A DNA stretch of 64,000 nucleotides from Mesorhizobium sp. SCN 65-20. Its GTDB lineage: Bacteria; Pseudomonadota; Alphaproteobacteria; Rhizobiales; Rhizobiaceae. Under the pieces are notes generated by a model, which did not search any database, was not told the DNA's origin, and worked only from the letters and a program-made list of their open reading frames with translations. This document shows positions 1-8,735 of this stretch, one piece after another. The stretch covers positions 62,001-126,000 of the forward strand of contig MEEF01000006.1 in NCBI GenBank assembly GCA_001724355.1. Reading direction: 5' to 3'. Position 1 is the stretch's first letter. The number at the start of each line of letters is the position of its first letter. The position numbers and the translations under genes were made by a program.

Positions 1-2070
1 ATCGTCGGGCTCGCGGGCATGGCGTCGCTCGTCTTCGGCGCCTATCTCGCGATGTTCCAGCAGGACCTCAAGGGACTGCTCGCCTATTCGACGATAAGCC
101 ACCTCGGCCTGATCACGCTGCTTCTCAGCCTCGGCAGCCCGCTGGGGCTGGTCGCTGCGATCTTCCACATGATGAACCACGCCACCTTCAAGGCGTCGCT
201 GTTCATGGCGGCCGGCATCATCGACCACGAGACCGGAACGCGCGATCTCAGGAAATTGAGTGGGCTCTTCCGCTACATGCCGATCACAGGCACGCTGGCG
301 ATGGTGGCGAGCGCGGCGATGGCGGGCGTCCCGCTGCTGAACGGCTTCCTGTCGAAGGAGATGTTCTTCGCCGAAGCCGTTGAGACACATGCCGATTCGT
401 GGCTCGACACTGTGGCTCCCTACGCCGCCGTTCTCGCGAGCGCGCTGGCGGTGACCTACTCCATCCGCCTGATCCATTCCATTTTCCTCGGCGCGCCGCC
501 TGAGAGTTTTCCGCGCGAACCGCATGAGCCGCCCTTCTTCATGCGCCTTCCGGTCACGCTCTTGGTGATCGCCTGCCTGGTGGTGGGGATCATTCCGGGG
601 CCAACGATCGGCCCCTACCTGCACATCGCGGTCGTCTCGGTGCTGGGGCCTGCAACCCCCGAATACAGTCTTGCCGTTTGGCACGGTTTCAACGTGCCCC
701 TGGTCATGAGCCTGATCGCCCTTGTCGCCGGGGCGCTGCTTTATCTCGTCATCGGCGACTATCTGGAGAGGTCGGAAGGGCCGTTCCTGCTGCGTCGCAT
801 CCAGGCCCAGCGCATCTTCGAGCAGGTGATGGTCACGGTCTCCTGGCGCTGGGCCCGTTTCGTCGAGAACAACCTCGGCACCAGGCGATTGCAGCCGCAA
901 TTGCGCCTGCTGGTGTTCGTCGTTCTTGGCGGCGCCTTCCTCGCGTTGTTCGGCCGGCAGATCGGGCTCGCTCCGATCGGGCTTTCCGGCACGGACTGGG
1001 TCTTCACGGGGATGTGGACCGTCGGCATGATTTGCGCGGTCGGCGCCGCCTACCAGGCCAAGTTCCATCGCCTCGCCGCGCTCGCTCTCCTTGGCGCCAC
1101 CGGCCTTGTCACCGTCATGACTTTCGTCTGGCTGTCGGCTCCCGACCTCGCGATCACCCAGCTTGTGGTGGAGATCGTCACGACGGTGCTCATCCTGCTC
1201 GGCCTGCGCTGGCTGCCGAAGCGCTTCCAGGAACTCAGCGAACCGCTGAGCCCGATGGCGCGGTTGCGCAGGTTGCGCGACCTGACCATGGCTGTCGCCG
1301 CAGGCGCCGGCATGACGCTCATCGCCTATGCGGTCATGACGCGGCCCGCGCCCGATACCATCGCCGACTACTTCCTCGACAAGGCCTACAGCGAGGGCGG
1401 CGGGCGCAACGTGGTCAACGTGATCCTGGTCGATTTCCGCGGCTTCGACACGCTTGGCGAGATCACCGTGCTCGGTATCGTCGCGCTCACCGTCTTTGCC
1501 TTGCTGCGCCGTTTCAGGCCCGCGCCTGATACTGTCGAACGGCCGGAGCAGCAACGCATCCAGCTCGCCCTCGACGAGGCCCACCCCGACCGGCAGCCGG
1601 GAGCGACGGTCGCCGACTATCTGTTCGTGCCGTCGGTGATCATGCAGTGGATGTTCCCGGTGATCATCGTCTTCGCCATCTTCCTGCTGCTGCGCGGCCA
1701 TGATTCACCCGGCGGCGGCTTTGCGGCAGGCGTGGCGATGGCCGCCGGATTCATCCTGCAATACATGGCGGCGGGAACCATCTGGGTGGAGGACAGGCTG
1801 CGAATCCTGCCTGTGACCTGGATCGGCGGCGGACTGCTCGTGGCGCTGGCTACCGGGGCGGGGGCATGGCTGTTCGGCAAGCCCTTCCTGACCTCGTATT
1901 CGCAGTATGTCGACCTACCGCTGATCGGCAAGATTCCCCTCGCCACGGCGGCGCTGTTCGATCTCGGCGTCTTCTCGCTGGTCGTCGGCGCGACGGTGCT
2001 GATGCTGATTGCACTCGCACACCAATCGGTCCGCAGGCTGCGGGCATCGCGGATCGAGGAGCAGTCGTGA
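1..2070 (+). CDS. mrpA: MrpA (PhaAB-type) cation/proton antiporter subunit A with fused MrpB domain, 5' truncated
   Basis: The reading frame is open from base 1, so the N-terminal part, probably over 250 residues, lies outside the window. The visible protein begins inside the NuoL-like antiporter half (FQQDLKGLLAYSTISHLG, then the TM12 lysine in NGFLSKEMFF). After a linker it continues into the MrpA C-terminal domain (SAPDLAITQLVVEIV) and ends in an MnhB-type domain (LLLRGHDSPGGGFAAGV). This A+B fusion marks group-2 Mrp operons such as rhizobial pha. The subunit works in the inner membrane in a multi-subunit Na+ or K+/H+ antiporter. Its stop overlaps the mrpC start (TGATG), so the cluster is translationally coupled. 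Many hydrophobic segments are present. Family assignment is firm; ion specificity cannot be read from the sequence. Confidence 0.96.
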   Translation: MVGLAGMASLVFGAYLAMFQQDLKGLLAYSTISHLGLITLLLSLGSPLGLVAAIFHMMNHATFKASLFMAAGIIDHETGTRDLRKLSGLFRYMPITGTLAMVASAAMAGVPLLNGFLSKEMFFAEAVETHADSWLDTVAPYAAVLASALAVTYSIRLIHSIFLGAPPESFPREPHEPPFFMRLPVTLLVIACLVVGIIPGPTIGPYLHIAVVSVLGPATPEYSLAVWHGFNVPLVMSLIALVAGALLYLVIGDYLERSEGPFLLRRIQAQRIFEQVMVTVSWRWARFVENNLGTRRLQPQLRLLVFVVLGGAFLALFGRQIGLAPIGLSGTDWVFTGMWTVGMICAVGAAYQAKFHRLAALALLGATGLVTVMTFVWLSAPDLAITQLVVEIVTTVLILLGLRWLPKRFQELSEPLSPMARLRRLRDLTMAVAAGAGMTLIAYAVMTRPAPDTIADYFLDKAYSEGGGRNVVNVILVDFRGFDTLGEITVLGIVALTVFALLRRFRPAPDTVERPEQQRIQLALDEAHPDRQPGATVADYLFVPSVIMQWMFPVIIVFAIFLLLRGHDSPGGGFAAGVAMAAGFILQYMAAGTIWVEDRLRILPVTWIGGGLLVALATGAGAWLFGKPFLTSYSQYVDLPLIGKIPLATAALFDLGVFSLVVGATVLMLIALAHQSVRRLRASRIEEQS

Positions 2071-2411
2071 TGGAACTGACGCTTTCAATCGCCATCGGAG
2101 TGCTGACGGGATCGGGCGTCTGGCTGCTGCTGCGGCCGCGCACCTACCAGGTGATCATCGGCCTCGCGCTGCTGTCCTATGCCGTAAACCTGTTCATCTT
2201 CAGCATGGGCAGGCTTCGCGTCGGCTCGGCCGCCATCCTGGAGGGCAGCGCTGCCGTCAACCCCGCGGACTATGCCGACCCGGTCCCGCAGGCACTGGTG
2301 CTGACCGCGATCGTCATCGGCTTCGCCACGACGGCGCTCTTCCTCGTGGTCCTCCTGGCCTCGCGCGGCTTGACCGGGAGCGACCATGTCGACGGACGGG
2401 AGCCGAAGTGA
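2070..2411 (+). CDS. mrpC: MrpC antiporter subunit C (NuoK-like)
   Basis: This 113-aa protein has three hydrophobic segments and is homologous to NuoK. It is a structural membrane subunit of the Mrp cation/proton antiporter. The start ATG at 2070 overlaps the mrpA stop by one base, and its own stop overlaps the mrpD start in the same way. Typical family stretches are visible (YQVIIGLALLSYAVNLFIF and VPQALVLTAIVIGFATTAL). The length agrees with other MrpC/PhaC proteins. Longer in-frame starts further upstream would run back over mrpA and are not credible. Confidence 0.96.
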   Translation: MELTLSIAIGVLTGSGVWLLLRPRTYQVIIGLALLSYAVNLFIFSMGRLRVGSAAILEGSAAVNPADYADPVPQALVLTAIVIGFATTALFLVVLLASRGLTGSDHVDGREPK

Positions 2412-4045
2412 TGGGTGTCTCCCCACATCTGGTCATCCTGCCGATCCTGCTGCCCATGGCGGCGGGAGCGTTGCTGCTGCTGTTCGAGGAGCGGCGCCAC
2501 AAGCTGAAGGCTGGCATCAACATCGTGGCGACGGTGCTGCTGCTGGTCCTCTCGATATGGCTGCTGCGTCTGGTCGATACGTCAGGTGGTCCCGTGACGC
2601 ATGTCTACCGTCTGGGCGACTGGCCAGCACCCTTCGCCATCGTCCTGGTGCTGGACCGGCTGTCGGCGCTGATGATGATGCTGGCCTCCGTGCTTGCCGC
2701 TGCATCGCTGGTCTTCTCGCTGGCGCGCTGGCACAAGGGCGGCCCGCATTTCCATTCGCTGTTCCAGTTCCTGTTGATGGGCGTGAACGGCGCATTCCTG
2801 ACGGGCGACCTGTTCAACCTGTTCGTCTTTTTCGAAGTCCTGCTGGCCGCGTCCTATGGCCTGATGCTGCACGGATCCGGCACGTTCAGGGTCCGCGCCG
2901 GGCTTCACTACATCGCGATCAACCTCGCTGCCTCGCTGCTGTTCCTGATCGGCGTCAGCCTGATCTACGGCGTGACGGGGACCCTGAACATGGCCGACCT
3001 CGCCACGCGCGTCCCGGACATCGCCCCGGAGAACCGCGCCCTGTTTGCGGCCGGCGCGGCCATCCTGGGCACAGCGTTCCTGGTCAAGGCAGGCATGTGG
3101 CCGCTCTGCTTCTGGCTGCCGCCCGCCTATATGGCGGCTTCCGCGCCGGCCTCCGCGCTCTTCGCCATCCTGAGCAAGGTCGGCTTCTATGTACTGCTGC
3201 GGCTCACCCTGCTTGTGTTCGGCGCCGGTGCGGGTTCCCTGTCCGGTTTCGGCAGCCAGGTGCTTCTGTTCGGCGGCATGGCCACCATCGCCTTCGGAGC
3301 ATTCGGCGTGCTCGCCTCGCAGTCGCTCGGCCGGCTTGCCGGCTACAGCTTGCTGATTTCCTCGGGCACCCTGCTTGCCGCGGTGGGCCTTGGGGACACG
3401 GCCGCGGTTTCGGGCGCCATGTTCTACCTCGTCAGTTCGACGCTTTCGATCAGCGCCTTCTTCCTGCTGATCGAACTCGTCGAGAGGGCGCAGGAACCGG
3501 CGGCGGACCTGCTGATGGTCACCATGGAAGCGTATGGTATCGAGCCCGAACCCGAGGACGAGGAGGAAGAGGAGGTCGGCGTGGTCATGCCGGGCGCGCT
3601 CGCCATCCTTGGCGTGTGCTTTGGCCTGCTTGCCCTGCTGCTCGCCGGCCTGCCGCCGCTGTCCGGATTCATCGGCAAGTTCGCGCTGATCGATGCGGTG
3701 TTCAATCCCGATGGGTTGGGAACAACTGCAGGCGGCCCGAACGGTGCGGGCTGGCTTCTTACGGCCCTGCTGATCCTGTCGGGACTGGCCGCGCTGCTGG
3801 CGATGATGCGTACCGGCATCCGCACGTTCTGGGCTCCGCTGGAGGTGATCGTGCCCAGGGTGCTGGTCGTCGAGATCGTCCCCGTGATCGCGCTGATCGG
3901 GCTTTGCGTCCTGCTCACGGTCAATGCCGGTACGGTCATGCGCTACACCGACGCAGCCGCCCAGGCCCTGCACGAACCGCGATCCTACGTCGACAGCGTC
4001 ATGCCCGAGGCCGGGACGGTGGGCCAGCCGGAGCAGGCACAATGA
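2411..4045 (+). CDS. mrpD: MrpD antiporter subunit D
   Basis: A 544-aa polytopic antiporter-like subunit of the Mrp complex, related to NuoM and NuoN. The key charged residues are present: Glu142 in TM5 (VFFEVLLAASYG) and Lys226 in TM7 (FLVKAGMWPLCFW), so it should be competent for ion transfer. At roughly residues 376-392 there is a strongly acidic cytoplasmic loop (EPEPEDEEEEEVG), which I recall as common in rhizobial PhaD proteins. The start overlaps the mrpC stop (TGATG), and the 3' end overlaps mrpE by four bases. The gene belongs to the mrpACDEFG operon. Confidence 0.96.
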   Translation: MGVSPHLVILPILLPMAAGALLLLFEERRHKLKAGINIVATVLLLVLSIWLLRLVDTSGGPVTHVYRLGDWPAPFAIVLVLDRLSALMMMLASVLAAASLVFSLARWHKGGPHFHSLFQFLLMGVNGAFLTGDLFNLFVFFEVLLAASYGLMLHGSGTFRVRAGLHYIAINLAASLLFLIGVSLIYGVTGTLNMADLATRVPDIAPENRALFAAGAAILGTAFLVKAGMWPLCFWLPPAYMAASAPASALFAILSKVGFYVLLRLTLLVFGAGAGSLSGFGSQVLLFGGMATIAFGAFGVLASQSLGRLAGYSLLISSGTLLAAVGLGDTAAVSGAMFYLVSSTLSISAFFLLIELVERAQEPAADLLMVTMEAYGIEPEPEDEEEEEVGVVMPGALAILGVCFGLLALLLAGLPPLSGFIGKFALIDAVFNPDGLGTTAGGPNGAGWLLTALLILSGLAALLAMMRTGIRTFWAPLEVIVPRVLVVEIVPVIALIGLCVLLTVNAGTVMRYTDAAAQALHEPRSYVDSVMPEAGTVGQPEQAQ

Positions 4046-4527
4046 GGAAGGTTCTGCCCTATCCGGTCCTCACCGCCTCGCTCATCGTCGTCTGGATGCT
4101 GCTGAACGCCTTCACGCTCGGCCACCTCCTTCTCGGAACGGTCGTCGCCGTCGGCGCCTCGCGCGTCATGACCGCGCTGGAGCCGTCCAAACCGCGGCTG
4201 CGGCGATGGCAACTCATCCCGTGGCTGTGCGCGGTGGTGCTGCTCGATATCGCGCGATCCAACATTGCCGTCGTCGCCGTCATCCTCCAGGGCAACCGCC
4301 GCGCCCGGAGGGCCGGCTTCGTCTCGATCCCGCTCGACCTGCGCGACCGCACCGGCCTCGCAGTGCTTGCATGCATCGTCACCAGCACGCCGGGAACTGC
4401 CTGGGTCGAGTACGATTCCGCCACGGGCATGCTCGTCATCCATGTCCTGGACCTCGTCGAGGAGCAGGAATGGGTCGAGCTGATCAAGAACCGCTACGAA
4501 GCGACGCTGCAGGAGATCTTCGAATGA
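4042..4527 (+). CDS. mrpE: MrpE antiporter subunit E
   Basis: A 161-aa membrane protein with hydrophobic segments in its first half and a soluble C-terminal domain, as usual for MrpE. Recognisable family stretches are TCIVTSTPGTAWVEYD-like (here ACIVTSTPGTAWVEYD) and LVIHVLDLVEEQEW near the end. MrpE is a small Mrp component with no counterpart in complex I, so it separates this operon from the nuo cluster downstream. The ATG overlaps the mrpD stop (ATGA), and the stop overlaps mrpF (ATGA), indicating one polycistronic message. Confidence 0.95.
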   Translation: MRKVLPYPVLTASLIVVWMLLNAFTLGHLLLGTVVAVGASRVMTALEPSKPRLRRWQLIPWLCAVVLLDIARSNIAVVAVILQGNRRARRAGFVSIPLDLRDRTGLAVLACIVTSTPGTAWVEYDSATGMLVIHVLDLVEEQEWVELIKNRYEATLQEIFE

Positions 4528-4808
4528 CCGCCACCACCATCCTCGTCTGGTCGGTGACCGTGTCGCAATTGATGCTGGTTGCTGCGATGGCCTGCTATCT
4601 CTACCGGCTCATTCGCGGGCCGCGGGCGCAGGACCGGGTCCTTTCCCTCGATGCGATCTACGCCTGCGCCATGTTGCTGGTGCTGACGTTCGGCATTCGC
4701 ACCGGCAGCGCGCTCTATTTCGAGGTGGCCCTGGTGATCGCGCTGCTCGGCTTCATCTCGTCGGTGGCGCTGGCCAAGTTCCTCATGCGCGGTGAGGTGA
4801 TCGAATGA
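4524..4808 (+). CDS. mrpF: MrpF antiporter subunit F
   Basis: A 94-aa protein with three predicted transmembrane helices. The family motif is visible in the loop after helix 1 (YRLIRGPRAQDRVLSLDAI). It is a small membrane subunit of the Mrp antiporter, without a complex I counterpart. It overlaps mrpE and mrpG by four bases on each side. Size and order are normal for the family. Confidence 0.95.
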   Translation: MTATTILVWSVTVSQLMLVAAMACYLYRLIRGPRAQDRVLSLDAIYACAMLLVLTFGIRTGSALYFEVALVIALLGFISSVALAKFLMRGEVIE

Positions 4809-5161
4809 CCCACGTCGAAAACCTGCCCGGATGGGCTGCCCTGCTCACCGCTCTGCTGGTGTTTGCCGGTGCAAGCCTTACGCTGATCGGCGCGGTCGGC
4901 ACCCTGCGTTTCCGCACGTTCTTCGAAAGGGTACATGCACCGACGCTCGGCACGAGTTGGGGCACGGGCGCCATCGTCCTGGCATCCATGCTGATGTTCT
5001 CGGTGCTTGGCTCGCGGCTGGTTCTCCATGAGATCCTGATCGGCATCTTTGTCACCATCACCACGCCCGTGACCCTGATGCTGCTCGCCCGCGCGGCCCT
5101 CTATCGCGAGAGTTCGGAAGGTGGCGAGACAGAAGTGCCAGCCGATCGGCGCACCGATTGA
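4805..5161 (+). CDS. mrpG: MrpG antiporter subunit G
   Basis: This 118-aa last gene of the Mrp operon encodes three hydrophobic segments and the conserved stretch GTLRFRTFFERVHAPTLG. It ends in a short hydrophilic tail. The start overlaps the mrpF stop (ATGA). The next gene lies on the opposite strand, so the Mrp operon ends here. The space behind the stop has only weak short hairpins (for instance CCCC-TACT-GGGG near 5198-5209), with no clear T-rich terminator. Confidence 0.95.
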   Translation: MTHVENLPGWAALLTALLVFAGASLTLIGAVGTLRFRTFFERVHAPTLGTSWGTGAIVLASMLMFSVLGSRLVLHEILIGIFVTITTPVTLMLLARAALYRESSEGGETEVPADRRTD

Positions 5162-5200
5162 GCTGGCACTCCAGTGAAGTCAGCTTGAAGCTGGGTTCCC

Positions 5201-5479
5201 CTACTGGGGCGTGTGCAACGCCACGTCGAATTCACCCCTGTCGAACGTCAGCATATCGACGAAGTTCCGGTCACCGGCTTCCTCGAAGACAAAGATATGA
5301 ACGCCATCGTTCTGGATGGTTGCCCGGCAAAACACGCCCTGGGATTTCACCTGGCTTGGGCATTGATCGAGATCGATGTGATTTACGGAGTTTTCGAAGA
5401 GCTCATATGTGAATGGACCGGCGTGCCCCGCAGTAACCGTCGCCGCAATCAACAATGCCGATATAGTGGCCGTCTTCAT
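5201..5479 (-). CDS. Small exported protein of unknown function
   Basis: A 92-aa hypothetical protein. I chose the ATG at 5479 because AGGGG lies a few bases upstream and because it gives a clean signal peptide (MKTATISALLIAATVTAGHA) with an expected cleavage after AGHA. A longer reading from 5518 would put 13 unlikely residues before it. The mature part is about 70 residues and has two cysteines (DLDQCPSQ and GVFCRATI) that could form a disulfide in the periplasm. I do not recognise the family. It is convergent with mrpG, 39 bases away. Confidence 0.7.
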   Translation of the reverse strand: MKTATISALLIAATVTAGHAGPFTYELFENSVNHIDLDQCPSQVKSQGVFCRATIQNDGVHIFVFEEAGDRNFVDMLTFDRGEFDVALHTPQ

Positions 5480-5627
5480 CCCAATCCCCTTGGATGTGTT
5501 GTTGAAACATGAGTTCACAACTCATGTTTCTCGTCGATACGGCCACGCGCTCGACGGGTCTTTGCGCTGACGCAAAGATGCCACGGCTCAGTATCTCGGC
5601 GAGGGGACGTCCCAGCCTCGACGCCGG

Positions 5628-6269
5628 TTACGCAGTTTCGTGCGGCCTCCGGATGGCCCTTATCTTTCCGCTGTTGCCGCCGCCGCAGAAGAAGCGCTCG
5701 CCGCCATCGGACTCCAGCCCCGATACCGCCGTATCCGGAGGCATATCGAGCTTCTGCAGGACCTTTCCGGTCTCGGGGTCGATCCGGCGTACGTCGCTGT
5801 TATCGCCTTCCCAGGTGGCATGCCAGAGTTCGCCGTCGACCCAGCTCACGCCGGTGACGAAACGGTTGGACTCGATGGTGCGCAGAACGACGCCCGTTTC
5901 GGGGTCGACCTGATGGATCTTGCGGTCGCGATACTGCCCGACCCACAGCGTTCCCTCGGCCCAGGCCAGACCTGAATCGCCACCGCCTCCGGGCGCCGGG
6001 ATGCTGGAGAGGATCTTGCCGGTCTCCGGGTCGATCTTGTGGATGCGGTCCTCGGCGATCTGGAACAGGTAGCGGCCGTCGAAAGCCGTTCCGGCATGCG
6101 CGGCGACGTCGATGCTGTGCACCAGCTCGCCGCTTGCCGGGTCGAGCGCGTTCAGCCTGTCGCCGGACGCAAACCAGACCCGCTGGCCGTCGAAGGTGAC
6201 GCCACCCACCTGGTTGACCCCGGGAAAGGGGCCGTATTCCTGAAGGATTTCAGCGTTGGAGTGTTTCAT
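5628..6269 (-). CDS. Beta-propeller (PQQ/Vgb-like repeat) protein
   Basis: A 213-aa protein built from repeated blades, each carrying an aspartate-proline turn: LDPASGELVHSI, IDPETGKILSSI, VDPETGVVLRTI and IDPETGKVLQKL. Such repeats are typical of PQQ-like or virginiamycin-B-lyase-like beta-propellers and of glutaminyl cyclase-like proteins. Five to six blades fit the length. No signal peptide or membrane segment is seen, so it is probably cytoplasmic. The catalytic role is unknown. The start ATG at 6269 has only a weak ribosome binding site (GGGAATG). It could form a unit with the regulator gene upstream at 6306-7526, which is on the same strand. Confidence 0.8.
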   Translation of the reverse strand: MKHSNAEILQEYGPFPGVNQVGGVTFDGQRVWFASGDRLNALDPASGELVHSIDVAAHAGTAFDGRYLFQIAEDRIHKIDPETGKILSSIPAPGGGGDSGLAWAEGTLWVGQYRDRKIHQVDPETGVVLRTIESNRFVTGVSWVDGELWHATWEGDNSDVRRIDPETGKVLQKLDMPPDTAVSGLESDGGERFFCGGGNSGKIRAIRRPHETA

Positions 6270-6305
6270 CTGTTCATTCCCGTGGGACCATGACCGGCAC
6301 CGACT

Positions 6306-7526
6306 CTAGCCGCTCGGCAGCGGACCGGGGAGTAACAGTGTTGTCGGGAAGCCCGGCACCGGCGGCGTCATCCAGCGGCGTGCTGGCCCGCGCCCGACGG
6401 ACTGTACCTTGCCCGAGTTCGAAAGCTGCTCCAGCGCCCGCTGCACGCCGCGCGCGCTGATGTCGAGCGCGATCGCCAGCGCCGAGCTCGACCAGGCTTC
6501 TCCGTCGGCAAGCAGGGCGAGGACCGTCGCATGCTGCTCCTCGGCGTTCGGCGCCAGGACGACCACCTCGGTCGCGGAACGCGGCGACAGTGCGAAGCCC
6601 TGATCCGTCGCGATCACCTCCGCCAGCGGGCCGAGTTCCGCGCGCAGCCGTCCGATTTCCACTCGTAGCCGGGCACGGTGCGATTCATCCGCGTGCCTGG
6701 CCCGGAACGCGCGCTTGACGAGCACGTCCCTGCTGATGTCTCCCGGCCACCCTTCGGCCAGACCCCGCGCAAGGGAGAAAAGGACCGGGCGCGTCGCGAG
6801 CGGGGCCACCGTTCCCCGGTGCCTCACGACATTGCGGCAGGCGTCCACGATGAACGCGTCCGAGGCCAGCAGTTCCTCAACCTCTTCCAATGTGAGGAAG
6901 CGCTCCGTCCCGCCCGCGATCACCCGCGCCGCCGGCTGGGTCATCAGTTGCGCGACACCTTCCACCTCCGCCATGAGGGCGGAGATGCCGGCCACCTGCG
7001 CTTCGTACTTGGCCCTGGCAAGCGCGGATCGCGCTGCTTTCGTCCGCAGGCGCCGGATTGCGATACCCGCCGCGGCAAGCTCGCAGGCCGCTCTCAGTGC
7101 CGGCGAGAGCGACGTGGGGTCCACTTCTGCGATGGCGTGCTCGGCCTCTTCGAGACGCCCGATCAGCAGCAGGCGACGAGCGGTGAGAACTCCCGCATGC
7201 GCGGCATTGATCCGGTCGCCGCGCCGTTCCAGCACCGTCCGTGCCGCCTCGAGTTCCTTCGCGGGCCATGTCAGGTCGCGTGAAACCAGCGCAATTTCGG
7301 CTTCGGCGACCACGCACCGCGCCCGCGCGACCGCATCCCTGGGGCCGAATGCGCGCGCGGCCCGCTTGAGAAGATCCTTCGCCCGGACGAGATCGCCGAG
7401 CTGCGCCATGGCGATGCCGCGCAGCGCCAGTGCGGGTGCATCGTTGCGGAGTGCGATCCGCTTCAACGCGTGGAGGGGATCGCCAACGGCAAGGGAGTGT
7501 GCGGCTGCCGTGATCAGCGAGTCCAT
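6306..7526 (-). CDS. Transcriptional regulator with helical repeats and two DNA-binding domains
   Basis: A 406-aa protein from the ATG at 7526. Residues 1-200 are alanine- and leucine-rich alpha helices resembling TPR-type repeats. Residues about 225-315 look like an OmpR/transcription-factor winged helix (RPVLFSLARGLAEGWP, then ESHRARLRVEIGRLRAELG). Residues 332-388 look like a second MarR-like helix-turn-helix (VLALLADGEAWSSSALAIA). The reading frame continues upstream to 7907, but that part overlaps the divergent DUF899 gene and is not credible. Because it is divergent from the DUF899 gene with a 142-base shared promoter region, it probably controls that gene. The ligand or signal is unknown. 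Confidence 0.8.
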   Translation of the reverse strand: MDSLITAAAHSLAVGDPLHALKRIALRNDAPALALRGIAMAQLGDLVRAKDLLKRAARAFGPRDAVARARCVVAEAEIALVSRDLTWPAKELEAARTVLERRGDRINAAHAGVLTARRLLLIGRLEEAEHAIAEVDPTSLSPALRAACELAAAGIAIRRLRTKAARSALARAKYEAQVAGISALMAEVEGVAQLMTQPAARVIAGGTERFLTLEEVEELLASDAFIVDACRNVVRHRGTVAPLATRPVLFSLARGLAEGWPGDISRDVLVKRAFRARHADESHRARLRVEIGRLRAELGPLAEVIATDQGFALSPRSATEVVVLAPNAEEQHATVLALLADGEAWSSSALAIALDISARGVQRALEQLSNSGKVQSVGRGPARRWMTPPVPGFPTTLLLPGPLPSG

Positions 7527-7668
7527 GGCGATCCCGTCACACTTGTTACTCCCACCGTTCGTTTGTCCGGTGCCAGAACTGTCTCCGGCCGACAGCGTGA
7601 TGGCTTGGCGAAATCGCGCTTCTGCCTCGAGGCAACGGAAATCGCCAAAACCAGGAGGTTCGAAAGCA
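7527..7668. promoter_or_regulatory. Divergent intergenic region between regulator and DUF899 gene
   Basis: This 142-base stretch must hold the promoters for the regulator gene (leftward) and the DUF899 gene (rightward). A strong AGGAGG ribosome binding site at 7653-7658 serves the ATG at 7669. I could not assign -35/-10 boxes with confidence. Confidence 0.5.
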
Positions 7669-8463
7669 ATGACTACATCAGCCGAGAACGGACGGAAAGC
7701 CAGCCAGCCTGCCATGCACACGCCACCGGTGGTGTCGCCGCAGGCGTGGGAAGAAGCCCGCAAGGAACTGCTTGTGAAGGAGAAGGCCCAGAGCCGCGCT
7801 CGCGATGCCCTGGCGGCCGAGCGGCGGCGTATGCCGTGGATGGCCGTGGAGCGCACGTATTCGTTCGAGGGACCGTTGGGCAAGGCCAGTCTGCTCGACC
7901 TGTTCAACGGCCGGCGCCAGCTGATCGTCTACCGCGCCTTCTTCGAGCCCGGTGTTTACGGCTGGCCCGACCACGCCTGCCGGGGCTGCTCCATGGTGGC
8001 CGACCAGGTCGCCCACGTCGCCCATCTCAACGCCCGCGACACCACCCTCGTCTTCGTCTCGCGGGCGCCACAGGCGGACATCGAGCCGCTCAAGGCGCGG
8101 ATGGGGTGGAACATCCCGTGGTTCACGATCACGGACCGCTTCGATGCCGACTTCGGCGTGGACGAATGGCACGGCACCAACGTGTTCTATCGCGACGGCG
8201 ACCGCGTTTTCCGCACCTACTTCGTCAACAATCGCGGCGACGAGCAGATGGGCGGTACCTGGAACTACCTCGACATCACGCCGCTGGGCCGGCAGGAGGT
8301 CTGGGAGGATTCGCCCGAAGGCTATCCCCAGACGCAGACCTACAAATGGTGGAACTGGCACGACAGCTACGTGGCGGACGCAGCGCCCGACAAGAAGTGG
8401 ATCGAGATATCGGACGCCGGCGAGGCGGCGTTCCGCGAGCAGAGCGCGGGCACAAGGCCATGA
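7669..8463 (+). CDS. DUF899 family thioredoxin-like protein
   Basis: A 264-aa protein of the DUF899 family, which has a thioredoxin-like fold and is thought to act as a dithiol-disulfide oxidoreductase. A CxxC pair is present at Cys104/Cys107 in DHACRGCSMVADQVAHVAHL, followed by family stretches (DTTLVFVSRAPQADIEPLKA, GVDEWHGTNVFYRDGD and MGGTWNYLDITPLGRQEVW). The ATG at 7669 is preceded by AGGAGG. The stop overlaps the next small gene (ATGA), so the two are co-translated. The physiological substrate is not known. Regulation is probably by the divergent two-domain regulator. Confidence 0.88.
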   Translation: MTTSAENGRKASQPAMHTPPVVSPQAWEEARKELLVKEKAQSRARDALAAERRRMPWMAVERTYSFEGPLGKASLLDLFNGRRQLIVYRAFFEPGVYGWPDHACRGCSMVADQVAHVAHLNARDTTLVFVSRAPQADIEPLKARMGWNIPWFTITDRFDADFGVDEWHGTNVFYRDGDRVFRTYFVNNRGDEQMGGTWNYLDITPLGRQEVWEDSPEGYPQTQTYKWWNWHDSYVADAAPDKKWIEISDAGEAAFREQSAGTRP

Positions 8464-8735
8464 GCCGGGCCTGTTGCGAAATGTTCGGTGCGCCGGCGCC
8501 CGAAGCGAGTGCCACGGCGTTCGGCGCGGCCGAGTGGCTGGCGCTGGCGGCGTCACCCACCTTCGCCGGCATGGCGCTGCTGAGCGGCATCCTCGGCAGC
8601 GGCGCGGCTGACATGATCTGTTCCTCGTCGGATATGTCGCCGATGAGCGGCATGGCCGCGATGTACCTGCTGATGGGCGTCTTCCACGCCGCCCCTTGGC
8701 TGCGGCTGGTCCGCCAGCGCAAGTCGGTCGCCTGA
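8460..8735 (+). CDS. Small cysteine-containing membrane protein
   Basis: A 91-aa protein whose start overlaps the DUF899 stop by four bases. It begins with a Cys-Cys pair (MSRACCEMFG), has two hydrophobic segments (about residues 24-48 and 64-80), and a methionine- and serine-rich stretch between them (ICSSSDMSPMSGMAAMYLL). The end is basic. I do not recognise the family. Its tight coupling to a thiol-redox-like protein suggests a membrane partner of that protein. The Met/Cys content could also point to metal contact, but that is only a guess. Confidence 0.7.
   Translation: MSRACCEMFGAPAPEASATAFGAAEWLALAASPTFAGMALLSGILGSGAADMICSSSDMSPMSGMAAMYLLMGVFHAAPWLRLVRQRKSVA

Noticed and set aside
6306..7907. 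Regulator read as a 533-aa protein from the upstream in-frame start
   Set aside because: The extra 127 residues lie antisense to the DUF899 gene and its ribosome binding site and look random; the ATG at 7526 gives a sensible N-terminus.
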